From contig CAIWVP010000070.1 of NCBI GenBank assembly GCA_903916195.1, positions 1 to 43,580 of the forward strand: 43,580 nt of DNA. Reading direction: 5' to 3'. The DNA comes from an uncultured Verrucomicrobiota bacterium. Lineage in GTDB: Bacteria > Verrucomicrobiota > Verrucomicrobiia > Limisphaerales > UBA9464. Shown here in pieces: positions 7,711 to 14,467 of this stretch; the first letter of the stretch is position 1, and the number at the start of each line of letters is the position of its first letter. The notes under the pieces are model-generated. The model had not been told where the DNA came from and did no database searches. It saw nothing but the letters and a program-made list of their open reading frames with translations. The translations under genes and the position numbers were made by a program.

Positions 7711-8196
7711 ATGCTCGCCGCCCTGAGACCGCGCTACTGGATCCCGGCCATCGACCGGTGGTCGTTGGCCGCGCCGGTGCTTTTGGTGCTCGTGGTCACG
7801 GCGCTGGCGGTGCTGCCCGCGCCGCCGGTCGCGGCCGTCCGGAAGGCTCCGGTGGCCCCGCCGCCGCGGGCCCTCGCGCCTTCGGTCATCGTGTCGCCAC
7901 GACCGGGGACGGTCTTCATCTCCGGCGCGATCGGTGATCTGGCCGGCACCGCGGAGCCGGGCGGGCTCGTGCGCCTGTACCACGACACGCAGGTGCTCGG
8001 GCAGACGGTGGCGACGGCCGAAGGACGCTTCCTTTTCCATCTCGCGAACTTCCCGCAGGGCCCGCACACGCTGCGCGTCGAGACGGTCGCCGGCCCGCGC
8101 AGCGTCTGGTCGGGAGAAGTCGCCTTCACCGTGCAGAAGCCGGCCAAGACGACATCGCCCAAGAAGATCGCGCCGAAGAAGAAGCCGGTCCGCTGA
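7711..8196 (+). CDS. Single-pass protein with Ig-like domain and lysine-rich tail
   Basis: 161 residues starting 55 bp after the coiled-coil gene. A TM or uncleaved signal segment (LAAPVLLVLVVTALAVLPAP, residues ~19-38) follows a short basic/aromatic N-terminus; then a Pro/Ala linker and one beta-sandwich-like domain (PGTVFISGAIGDLAGTAEPG, LVRLYHDTQVLGQTVATAEG, FLFHLANFPQGPHTLRVETV) of the bacterial Ig-like type seen in surface proteins. The last ~20 residues are Lys-rich (KKIAPKKKPVR), suitable for binding a negatively charged partner such as DNA or wall polymer. No specific family was recognised. Same-strand proximity suggests cotranscription with 5859-7655; a hairpin follows the stop immediately. 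Confidence 0.7.
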   Translation: MLAALRPRYWIPAIDRWSLAAPVLLVLVVTALAVLPAPPVAAVRKAPVAPPPRALAPSVIVSPRPGTVFISGAIGDLAGTAEPGGLVRLYHDTQVLGQTVATAEGRFLFHLANFPQGPHTLRVETVAGPRSVWSGEVAFTVQKPAKTTSPKKIAPKKKPVR

Positions 8197-8197
8197 C

Positions 8198-8215
8198 CCG
8201 GGCACCGCTGCCCGG
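8198..8215 (+). terminator. Hairpin just after the Ig-like gene
   Basis: Perfect 7-bp stem CCGGGCA / TGCCCGG (8198-8204 and 8209-8215) with a CCGC loop, starting 2 bases after the stop codon. No U-run follows. Likely terminator or 3'-end stabiliser. Confidence 0.5.
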
Positions 8216-8323
8216 CACACCCGCGATCCGGCCGGCACCGTTCAGCGCGGGAAACACGTTCCGCACGGAGGGTCACCTCCAGGGCTCTTGGCACGCCGCG
8301 GATGTGTGCGAAGGTGTCGAACG

Positions 8324-8770
8324 ATGCACGAGCACACGTTCCGCGACGAGATCTGGCTGCCGCGTCCGCGCGCCGAGGTGTTCCCGTTCTTCGCCGATGC
8401 GCGGAATCTCGCCGTCATCACCCCGCCCTGGGTGCGGTTCGAGACCCTCACGCCCACGCCCATCGACATGCGGCCCGGGGCGTTGATCGACTACCGCATC
8501 CGTCTGCACGGCTTCCCGATGCGCTGGCGCACGGAGATCGAGACCTGGGAACCGCCCTTCCGTTTCACGGACCGCCAACTCCGCGGGCCGTACCGTCTCT
8601 GGCATCACACCCACACCTTTGAGGAGCGCGACGGCGGGACGCTCTGCCGCGACGAGGTCCGCTACGCCGTGTGGGGCGGCGCGCTGGTGGAGCGTCTCTT
8701 CGTCCGGGGCGACATCCGGCGGATCTTCGCTTTCCGCAGGGAGAAGCTGATCGAGCTCTTCAGCCGCTGA
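8324..8770 (+). CDS. SRPBCC superfamily (START-like) protein
   Basis: 148 residues from the ATG at 8324; the frame is open further upstream but overlaps the Ig-like gene in another frame and lacks homology-like features. The START/Bet v1-like pattern is clear: F-x-x-x-I-x-L-P-R-P-R-A-E-V-F-P-F-F-A-D-A-R-N-L (helix after strand 1), ITPPWVRFETL, PGALIDYRIRLHGFPMRWRT, WEPPFRFTDRQLRGPYRLW, HTHTFEERDGGTLCRDEVRY, and a C-terminal helix RRIFAFRREKLIELF. This subgroup (ligand-binding, cyclase-like proteins with the TPPWVRF motif) is of unknown substrate; relatives are sometimes fused to or next to NAD-dependent epimerases, which are absent here. The 3' end overlaps the convergent cca gene by 11 bp. 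Confidence 0.85.
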   Translation: MHEHTFRDEIWLPRPRAEVFPFFADARNLAVITPPWVRFETLTPTPIDMRPGALIDYRIRLHGFPMRWRTEIETWEPPFRFTDRQLRGPYRLWHHTHTFEERDGGTLCRDEVRYAVWGGALVERLFVRGDIRRIFAFRREKLIELFSR

Positions 8771-10172
8771 CCGGGTCCGGCGCCGGCGGCGGATCCGCGG
8801 CAAGCCGCTCCGCGAGCCAGGCCTGCGCTCCGGCGAGGTCGGTGAACGCGCCTTCCAGCTGCGCCTCGAACGCGTCTTCGAGGACGGCCTTGAACGCGAT
8901 GCCCGGGACCATCCCGCGCTCGATCAGATGGCGTCCCAAAAGGACCGGCCTCGGGGCCTTCGACTGGAGATCGAGCTGTGCCGCGACATCGAGCAGGCGC
9001 GAAACGGCGTCGGGGACGACCTGCGGACGCGGCGGCCGGCCGAAGGCGTCGGCGACCATCACGACCGCGAGCTCGCGGATGTTCGCGGGCGCGAGGCGGT
9101 CCGCGAGACGGCGGACCATGCGCGGCGTCGCGGGATCGAGATGGGCAAGATGGTCGGCGACCAACGGCGGCACACGCGCGAGCAGGATGTTCGGCACGCC
9201 GAGCCGGAGCAGGAACCGCTCCGCCAGCGGACCACCGGCCGCCTCGTGCCCGGGCGAGACGACGCGCTCCCGGCCGTCGCGCTCGACCGTCCGCGTGAAG
9301 GCCGGCTTCGCGAAATCGTGCGCCAGCACCGCGAAACTGAGCACGGCGCGCGTCTGCTCGTCCGCTTCCCGCCAACCGTCGAGTCCGACCAACGCGTCGA
9401 GGCCGTGGAGCGTGTGGGTCCACACATCGCCCTCCGGATGCCACTCCGGATCCTGTGGCACGCCGATGAGCGCGGCGATTTCCGGGAAGCACCCGATCCA
9501 TCCGCAATCGCGCAGGAGACGCAGCCCCGCGGACGGCACCGTGGCCCGGGTCGCCCATTTCATCCACTCGCCCAGCACGCGCTCCGTCGCGAGCTCGGGG
9601 AACGTCCCGGCGATGCTCCGGCACAGCGCGACCGTGTCCGGCGCGGCATCGAGTCCGAACCGCGCGGCGAACTGCATCCCGCGCAGCACGCGCAACGGAT
9701 CCTCGGCGAAGGCGGCGCCGGTGTGCCGGAGCACCCGCGCCCGCAGGTCCGCCTCGCCTCCGAAGAAATCCAGCATCTCGCCGCGATGCGGATCGAACAT
9801 CAGCGCGTTGACGGTGAAATCGCGCCGGGCGGCGGCATCCCTCGGCGTGAGGGCCGGATCGAACTCCACGGCGAACCCTTTGTGGCCCGGAGCGACCTTC
9901 GAATCGCGCCGCGGCACCGAGAAATCGAAGACCTCGTCGCCGACCGACAGCTTCACCACGCCGAAGGAGCGCCCGACCAGGTCGGCACGTCCCCAGCGCG
10001 AAAGCACCCCTGCCAGCTTCTCGTAGCCGAGCCCGAAGACCTCCACGTCGAAGTCCTTGACAGGCACGCCGAGCAGCCAGTCCCGCACGCAACCGCCGAC
10101 GAGATACGAATGCGCCAGTTCCGGCGCCCCGCGGAGGATGCGGAGCAAAGAGGACGGCAATCGATCGAGCAC
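8760..10172 (-). CDS. cca: CCA tRNA nucleotidyltransferase with HD domain
   Basis: 470 residues from a GTG start at 10172. N-terminal class II nucleotidyltransferase head: LVGGCVRDWLLG (GG-x-V-R-D) and the metal site DFDVEVFG, followed by RRDFTVNALMFD (motif B-like), ADLRARVLRHTGAAFAEDPLRVLRGMQFAARF (template and neck motifs). The C-terminal half has an HD phosphohydrolase domain (WTHTLHGLDAL, SFAVLAHDFAKP, HEAAGGPLAERFLLRLGV). The enzyme adds or repairs the CCA end of tRNAs in the cytoplasm; the HD domain in related enzymes gives 2',3'-cyclic phosphodiesterase or phosphatase activity. Length is typical. A minus-strand TAGGCT box lies 7 bases before the GTG, without a good -35. An A-adding-only version cannot be excluded. 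Confidence 0.92.
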   Translation of the reverse strand: MLDRLPSSLLRILRGAPELAHSYLVGGCVRDWLLGVPVKDFDVEVFGLGYEKLAGVLSRWGRADLVGRSFGVVKLSVGDEVFDFSVPRRDSKVAPGHKGFAVEFDPALTPRDAAARRDFTVNALMFDPHRGEMLDFFGGEADLRARVLRHTGAAFAEDPLRVLRGMQFAARFGLDAAPDTVALCRSIAGTFPELATERVLGEWMKWATRATVPSAGLRLLRDCGWIGCFPEIAALIGVPQDPEWHPEGDVWTHTLHGLDALVGLDGWREADEQTRAVLSFAVLAHDFAKPAFTRTVERDGRERVVSPGHEAAGGPLAERFLLRLGVPNILLARVPPLVADHLAHLDPATPRMVRRLADRLAPANIRELAVVMVADAFGRPPRPQVVPDAVSRLLDVAAQLDLQSKAPRPVLLGRHLIERGMVPGIAFKAVLEDAFEAQLEGAFTDLAGAQAWLAERLAADPPPAPDPVSG

Positions 10173-10453
10173 GGAGCGGAGCCTAAAGGGCCACGTCTTG
10201 CCGCGACAGCCGCAAAGGGCGTCCGGGTCGCGAGGGGGGCCCAGGATCCCCCATCAGCCCGGCGACGGGATCCTGCGCTCCGGCGAGCTGGGATGACGAG
10301 GCCGTCAGGCGTTCCGTGAATGGGAGACCTGTCACCCAGTCGCCTGCGCTTGTCGGGTCTCTCGACGGCAACGCGGCCGATGCGCCGGCATGGACCGCAC
10401 TTCGGTCCGCTTGCCAAGGACCGGGTCGGGCCCACGGACCAGAGCCCGGGCGT
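10173..10453. other. Intergenic region between cca and the IPT protein gene
   Basis: 281 bp. It holds the 5' region of cca and a small perfect stem GGACCG/CGGTCC (10392-10397 and 10403-10408), 46 bp past the stop of the IPT gene, which may contribute to termination of that minus-strand transcript. Nothing else was recognised. Confidence 0.4.
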
Positions 10454-12562
10454 TCACTTCAACCGCAGCCGATAGTAGCCTTCGCCGGGCCACAGCGGCA
10501 GCACGAGCTGGCGGCTGACGCCGTCGTCGACCGGCGGTTCGGTCACCGGCGCCCACGTGGCCGGGGCCGTCAACGACGGCGTGCTCTCGACCACGTAGTT
10601 CGTCGCGAGCGAGGTCCACTGGAGCGAGAGCTCCGCGCTGTCCGTGGACTCGAGCGAGAGCGACGGATAGCCGGAGACGACCGCGAGCGCGGCCGCGTTG
10701 TTCCCCGGCACGTCGTCGTTCGTCGCGCTCGAGACCTCCGCCTTCGCCGACAGCGTCGCCGGCGCGCCGAGACGGACGCGGACGAACGCGCTCACCGTCG
10801 AGCCGGAGGCGAGGTCCCCCAAATTGAAGGTCACCTTGGAGCCGACGAGGTCGAAGTCCCCGAAGCCGCTGACCGAATCGAACGCAGCGGTCGCCGGCAA
10901 GGTGACGACCGCTTTCGCGCCGTTCGCCGGGAGCGGACCGCGGTTGACCACCTGGAGGTTGAACGAGAGCGGACCGTGCGCGACCGCCGGAGCCGAAGCC
11001 GTGAAGGTGACCCGGAGATCGGCGCTTCCGCCCACGGTGAAGCGGGTCGCGCTGACCGCCTGCCCGGCGGGGTTGGTCACGCGGACCGGGCCGGTCGTCG
11101 CGTTGGCCGGCACCGTGGCGAGCAGGCCGGCTCCGGCGACCGTGAACGCCGCCGGAACGCCGTTGAACTCGACCTTGGTCACGGTGGACAGGTTCTGGCC
11201 GGTGATGGCGACCTGCGTGCCGGGAAGCCCGTCGACCGGATTGAATGCGGCGACGGTCGGCGTCGGCCCGATGACCGTGAAGCTGGCATCGCTGACGTCG
11301 GTGCCGCCCGGCGTGGACACGCGCCAACTCCCGGTCACCGCGGAGGCCGGCACCTTGGCCGAGATCTTGTTGGTCGCGGTGACGGTGAACTGCGGGACGT
11401 CCACGCCGCCGAGCTCGACCTTGGTCGTGCCGGTGAAGTTCGCACCGGTGAGCACCACGTCGTCCCCGGGGCGTCCCGACGAAGGCGCGAACGAGCCCAC
11501 GATCGGCGCCACGTAGAACGGCACCGTGGAGACGTTCGTGCCGATCGCGTTCCCCACCCGGAGCGGTGCCGTGGACGCGCCTTGCGGCACGACCGCCGTC
11601 AGCTTGACCGCGCTGATGTTGGTGAACCGGGTCGCCGCGACCTCGCCGAAGCGCACCGACGTGATCCCGCCGAACCCCGTGCCGTCGAGCGTGACCACGG
11701 TGCCGACCGGCCCGCCGACCGGCGTGAACCCGGTCACCTGCGGCCGCAGCCGGAACGTGCCCACCGTGATGTAGGTCCCTCCGGGCGAAGTGACCGACAG
11801 CTTGCCGTCGATCGCCGTCGCGGGGACGACCGCCTGGATGTTCGTCCCGGAGCGGACCGTGAAGGTCGCCGGAGCGCCGCCGATGGTGAAGGAGGTGGCG
11901 CCGAAGAAGCTCCGGCCGAAGATATCGATCGTGTCGCCCACGGCCGCGGACGGAGGAAAGGTCTCGATGACCGGGTTCAGGTAGACGATGCCGTTCGTGG
12001 AGGCGCCGGCGCTGTTGGTGACGATGACCGGGCCGCTCTGGGCGGCCGCAGGGACGGTCGCGTGGATCTGGGTCTCGGCGCTCGCGAAACCGGAGGCCCG
12101 CGTCCCGCCGACGAAGATGGCGAGCCTGCCCGCGGGATCGACGAAGTTGAACCCGGTGATGGTAAGGTCCTGCCCTGCGGTCGCCTTCACCGGCCGCACC
12201 GGGTTGCCGAAAAGGTCGAGCAACGTGTAGGCGTCCGTCACCCGGGGCGAAGGCTGGAAATCGGAGGTGGTGGAATCCTGCCCGTCACTGTTGAAGACCG
12301 AGACCGGTCCGGTGGTCGCGTCGGACGGGACGATCACCTCGAGGCCGGACGAGGTCGCGAAGAGGACGGTCGCGCGGACGCCGTTGAACTCGACCCGGAA
12401 CTCGGGGTCACGGTTGGAGACGATGAAGTTCCTCCCGATGATCACGACATGGGTCCCGGGCGGTCCTTTGAGGGGCGAGATGCCGGTGATGACGGGGAAG
12501 GCGGCGAAGGCGCGCAGAAGGAACGCGAACGACAGCAAGGCGAGCAGGATCGGGCGGCGCAT
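10454..12562 (-). CDS. Secreted IPT/TIG-repeat protein with DUF11-like domain and YYRLR C-terminus
   Basis: 702 residues from the ATG at 12562, which opens a signal peptide (MRRPILLALLSFAFLLRAFA). Six immunoglobulin-like IPT/TIG repeats follow; each has the pattern P-x-[IV]-x-x-F-x-P-x-x-G-x-x-G-[TD]-x-V-x-I-x-G-x-x-F and ends in x-V-P-x-x-A-x-x-G-x-x-x-V-x-x-x-x-G. Next is a DUF11-like domain (ADLRVTFTASAPAVAHGPLS, VVNRGPLPANGAKAVVTLP, LGDLASGSTVSAFVRVRL). The last ~70 residues (LSLQWTSLATNYVVESTPSL ... GEGYYRLRLK) form a beta-rich C-terminal module that recurs in verrucomicrobial secreted proteins. It is probably exported and surface-attached, with adhesive or structural function; no enzyme domain was seen. 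It shares the C-terminal signature with the LamG protein at 21357-23882. Confidence 0.88.
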   Translation of the reverse strand: MRRPILLALLSFAFLLRAFAAFPVITGISPLKGPPGTHVVIIGRNFIVSNRDPEFRVEFNGVRATVLFATSSGLEVIVPSDATTGPVSVFNSDGQDSTTSDFQPSPRVTDAYTLLDLFGNPVRPVKATAGQDLTITGFNFVDPAGRLAIFVGGTRASGFASAETQIHATVPAAAQSGPVIVTNSAGASTNGIVYLNPVIETFPPSAAVGDTIDIFGRSFFGATSFTIGGAPATFTVRSGTNIQAVVPATAIDGKLSVTSPGGTYITVGTFRLRPQVTGFTPVGGPVGTVVTLDGTGFGGITSVRFGEVAATRFTNISAVKLTAVVPQGASTAPLRVGNAIGTNVSTVPFYVAPIVGSFAPSSGRPGDDVVLTGANFTGTTKVELGGVDVPQFTVTATNKISAKVPASAVTGSWRVSTPGGTDVSDASFTVIGPTPTVAAFNPVDGLPGTQVAITGQNLSTVTKVEFNGVPAAFTVAGAGLLATVPANATTGPVRVTNPAGQAVSATRFTVGGSADLRVTFTASAPAVAHGPLSFNLQVVNRGPLPANGAKAVVTLPATAAFDSVSGFGDFDLVGSKVTFNLGDLASGSTVSAFVRVRLGAPATLSAKAEVSSATNDDVPGNNAAALAVVSGYPSLSLESTDSAELSLQWTSLATNYVVESTPSLTAPATWAPVTEPPVDDGVSRQLVLPLWPGEGYYRLRLK

Positions 12563-12840
12563 AGGATGTTCGCCGGTGTAAACGGCGGTGGTCGCGCAAC
12601 CAACGCGAAGCCGCACAAGCTGTCAACGGGGCATTGGTCCGGGCACCGCGTGCCGACGCCGCCCGACGGTCACGCGACGTCGCGCGCCTGCCCGGGACCG
12701 TTTCCTCCCACGCCTTTCCGTTGCGCCCCCTTCCGTCCTCCGGCGAGCGCCACGAGCGATTGCGAGAAGTCCGGACAGGTCTCCAGCCTGGCGACCGGGT
12801 CCTTGGTGCGGGCGGGATGGCAGTCCAAGGCGAGGGCGGG
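12563..12840. other. Intergenic region between IPT protein and sterol-desaturase genes
   Basis: 278 bp. On the minus strand a TTGGTT - 17 bp - TACACC pair with the -10 about 12 bases before the IPT gene ATG may be its promoter. Otherwise GC-rich sequence, no gene or repeat recognised. Confidence 0.35.
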
Positions 12841-13686
12841 TCAGCCGACAGCGGCACGGGAGCGGTCGGGAGCGGTCACAGCGCGGAAACGTTCTTCGTA
12901 GCGATCATGGTTCGTGCCCATGAGGCGGTCCCAGACGTTGAAGTAGAGGCCGTAGTTCCCGCGCGACGTCTCGTGGTGCATCACGTGGTGGGTGGGCGTG
13001 CTGATCACCTTGCCCAGCCAGGAATCCATCATCCAGCGCGGATAGATCTCGTAGCCGGTATGACCGATGACATTGAACGTGAGCTGCCAGAGCATGAACA
13101 GGCCGAAGGCCGCGAGGTGCATCGGATAGAGTCCGACGGCGAGCGGGAAGATCATCGCCTGCATCAACGCCTCCAGCGGGCTGAAGGCGTACGCCGCCCA
13201 CGGCGACGGGTTGTGCGAGCGGTGATGCGCCCGGTGGAACCAACGGAACAACGCCGGATGGTGCATCATCCGGTGCGTCCAGTAGAACCAGGTGTCGTGC
13301 AGCACGATGGTCAGCGCGATGCTCGCCCAGAACCATCCCGCGCTTCGGTCGCCGATGCGCCAGTAGAGGTGCGTCCCACCGCGACCGGTCGCCCAGAAGG
13401 TGGACGCCCCCACGATCCCGTAGACGGCCAGGGTCAGCAGCGACAGACGGACCTCGCGGACGATGTCGGCACGACCGGGATAGGCGGCGATGATCTTGCG
13501 CCGGGCCCACGCCCGTCGGAAGAGGAGGTAGCCGAGCACCCAACCGGTCCCGGCCAAGAGCAGATAGACCACGCCGTCGGACCCCGCGTTCCGGGCGCCG
13601 ATGCGCAACCAACCGGCCCAGCTATCCGCCTGGAAGAACTGTTCCACGGCCGGAGACTGGCCGATGCCGCGGCGTGATCCAAGCAA
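12841..13686 (-). CDS. Sterol desaturase / fatty acid hydroxylase family protein
   Basis: 281 residues if the TTG at 13686 is used; a GTG at 13647 (VEQFFQADSW) is an equally possible start, and neither has a clear ribosome-binding site. An integral membrane di-iron hydroxylase: four to five TM helices and the full His-cluster set, HDTWFYWTHRMMHH (H-x-x-x-[FY]-Y-x-x-H-R-x-x-H), HRAHHRSHNP (H-x-x-H-H) and a later HHVMHHE. Family members hydroxylate or desaturate lipids using O2 and two iron atoms held by these His residues. SPLEALMQAMIFPLA and GHTGYEIYP are also family-typical. It lies 34 bp after vapC on the same strand. Substrate (carotenoid, sterol, hopanoid or fatty acyl chain) cannot be told from sequence. 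Confidence 0.9.
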   Translation of the reverse strand: MLGSRRGIGQSPAVEQFFQADSWAGWLRIGARNAGSDGVVYLLLAGTGWVLGYLLFRRAWARRKIIAAYPGRADIVREVRLSLLTLAVYGIVGASTFWATGRGGTHLYWRIGDRSAGWFWASIALTIVLHDTWFYWTHRMMHHPALFRWFHRAHHRSHNPSPWAAYAFSPLEALMQAMIFPLAVGLYPMHLAAFGLFMLWQLTFNVIGHTGYEIYPRWMMDSWLGKVISTPTHHVMHHETSRGNYGLYFNVWDRLMGTNHDRYEERFRAVTAPDRSRAAVG

Positions 13687-13720
13687 CGCGTCGGGACGGA
13701 GCGGATGCGGGGCGTCGATG

Positions 13721-14176
13721 CTACGCCGTCCAGTTCTCGCAAACCAAGCCGGAGACCCGGGAGAAGTGCGCGGTGTTGTTCGTCACCAACCTGGCGCCGA
13801 GCGCCATCGCGTGGCCGGCGATGAGCATGTCCATCGAACCGATCGGCACGCCCTGTGTCTCGAGGGCGTGGCGCACTTCGCCGTACATCGCGGCGGATCG
13901 GGAAGCATCGAGATCGAAGGCCACGAACGGCGACAGGACCTTGCGCACCGCGGTGATCTCCCGGTCGTAGTTGCCGCTTTTCCGGGCACCGAACTCCAGC
14001 TCGCCGACGGTGATCGCGGAGACTCCCACCACATCCTCTGCCGCCTGCCGTTTCTGGCACTTGGCGACGATGCGCCGCGCGACAGCGGCCCGGTGCCGCC
14101 CCCGCTCGTCTCCGCCCGCCGATCTCAGCGCGCGCACCACGAAGATGAGCGTGTCGGTATCGAGAAGGAAGATCAT
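13721..14176 (-). CDS. vapC: VapC-family PIN-domain toxin (ribonuclease)
   Basis: 151 residues. The start is the ATG at 14176, whose first base overlaps the vapB stop codon (ATGA, 4-bp overlap, translational coupling). PIN-domain acidic residues are all visible: FLLDTDTLIF (first Asp), VSAITVGELEFGA (Glu), IGSMDMLIAGHA (Asp) and TNNTAHFSRV near the end. An Arg-rich insert of about 20 residues follows the first motif (RSAGGDERGRHRAAVARRI). VapC toxins are Mg-dependent endoribonucleases that cut tRNA or rRNA and are held inactive by VapB. The gene appears intact. Confidence 0.92.
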   Translation of the reverse strand: MIFLLDTDTLIFVVRALRSAGGDERGRHRAAVARRIVAKCQKRQAAEDVVGVSAITVGELEFGARKSGNYDREITAVRKVLSPFVAFDLDASRSAAMYGEVRHALETQGVPIGSMDMLIAGHAMALGARLVTNNTAHFSRVSGLVCENWTA

Positions 14177-14400
14177 CCGAGATGGTCCCGCTTCTCGAGC
14201 GGCGGCTGGTCCCGGGCCTCCATGAAACCGTCCGACAACTCGCGGCAACCTTCCGCGAAAAGTTCCCACAGATCGCGTTCCATGACCAAGAAGCCCTCCG
14301 CGGTCTTCTTGAGGAACACCTCGTCCGTGCCGACGCGGAACTCCAGCGGCAGGCGGATGGCCTGGCTGCGTCCGTTCATGAACACCTTGGCTGCGGTCAT
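14173..14400 (-). CDS. vapB: VapB-family antitoxin (AbrB/SpoVT fold)
   Basis: 75 residues. The N-terminal swapped-hairpin DNA-binding domain shows the VapB/MazE-type motif AKVFMNGRSQAIRLPLEFRV, followed by DEVFLKKTAEGFLVM; the C-terminal part (DLWELFAEGCRELSDGFMEA) is the likely toxin-binding tail. It precedes and overlaps vapC by 4 bp. A 16-bp palindrome lying on its promoter (14409-14424) is the expected autoregulatory operator. The -10 box is only 6 bases from the ATG, so the mRNA is probably leaderless or nearly so. Confidence 0.9.
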   Translation of the reverse strand: MTAAKVFMNGRSQAIRLPLEFRVGTDEVFLKKTAEGFLVMERDLWELFAEGCRELSDGFMEARDQPPLEKRDHLG

Positions 14401-14406
14401 ACGTGG

Positions 14407-14435
14407 TCTATACCGGTCGGTATATCACACGGCAA
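14407..14435 (-). promoter_or_regulatory. vapBC promoter
   Basis: Minus strand: TTGCCG (14430-14435), 17-bp spacer, TATAGA (14407-14412), six bases, then the vapB ATG. Spacing and hexamers are close to a sigma-70 consensus. Confidence 0.6.
14409..14424. promoter_or_regulatory. vapBC operator palindrome
   Basis: TATACCG-GT-CGGTATA, perfect 7-bp arms with a 2-base centre, overlapping the -10 box and spacer of the vapBC promoter. VapB or VapBC complexes of this class repress by binding such palindromes; the exact binding here is inferred. Confidence 0.65.
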
Positions 14436-14467
14436 GCCGCGATGCGGATCGACAGCGGGCCGTCGCC

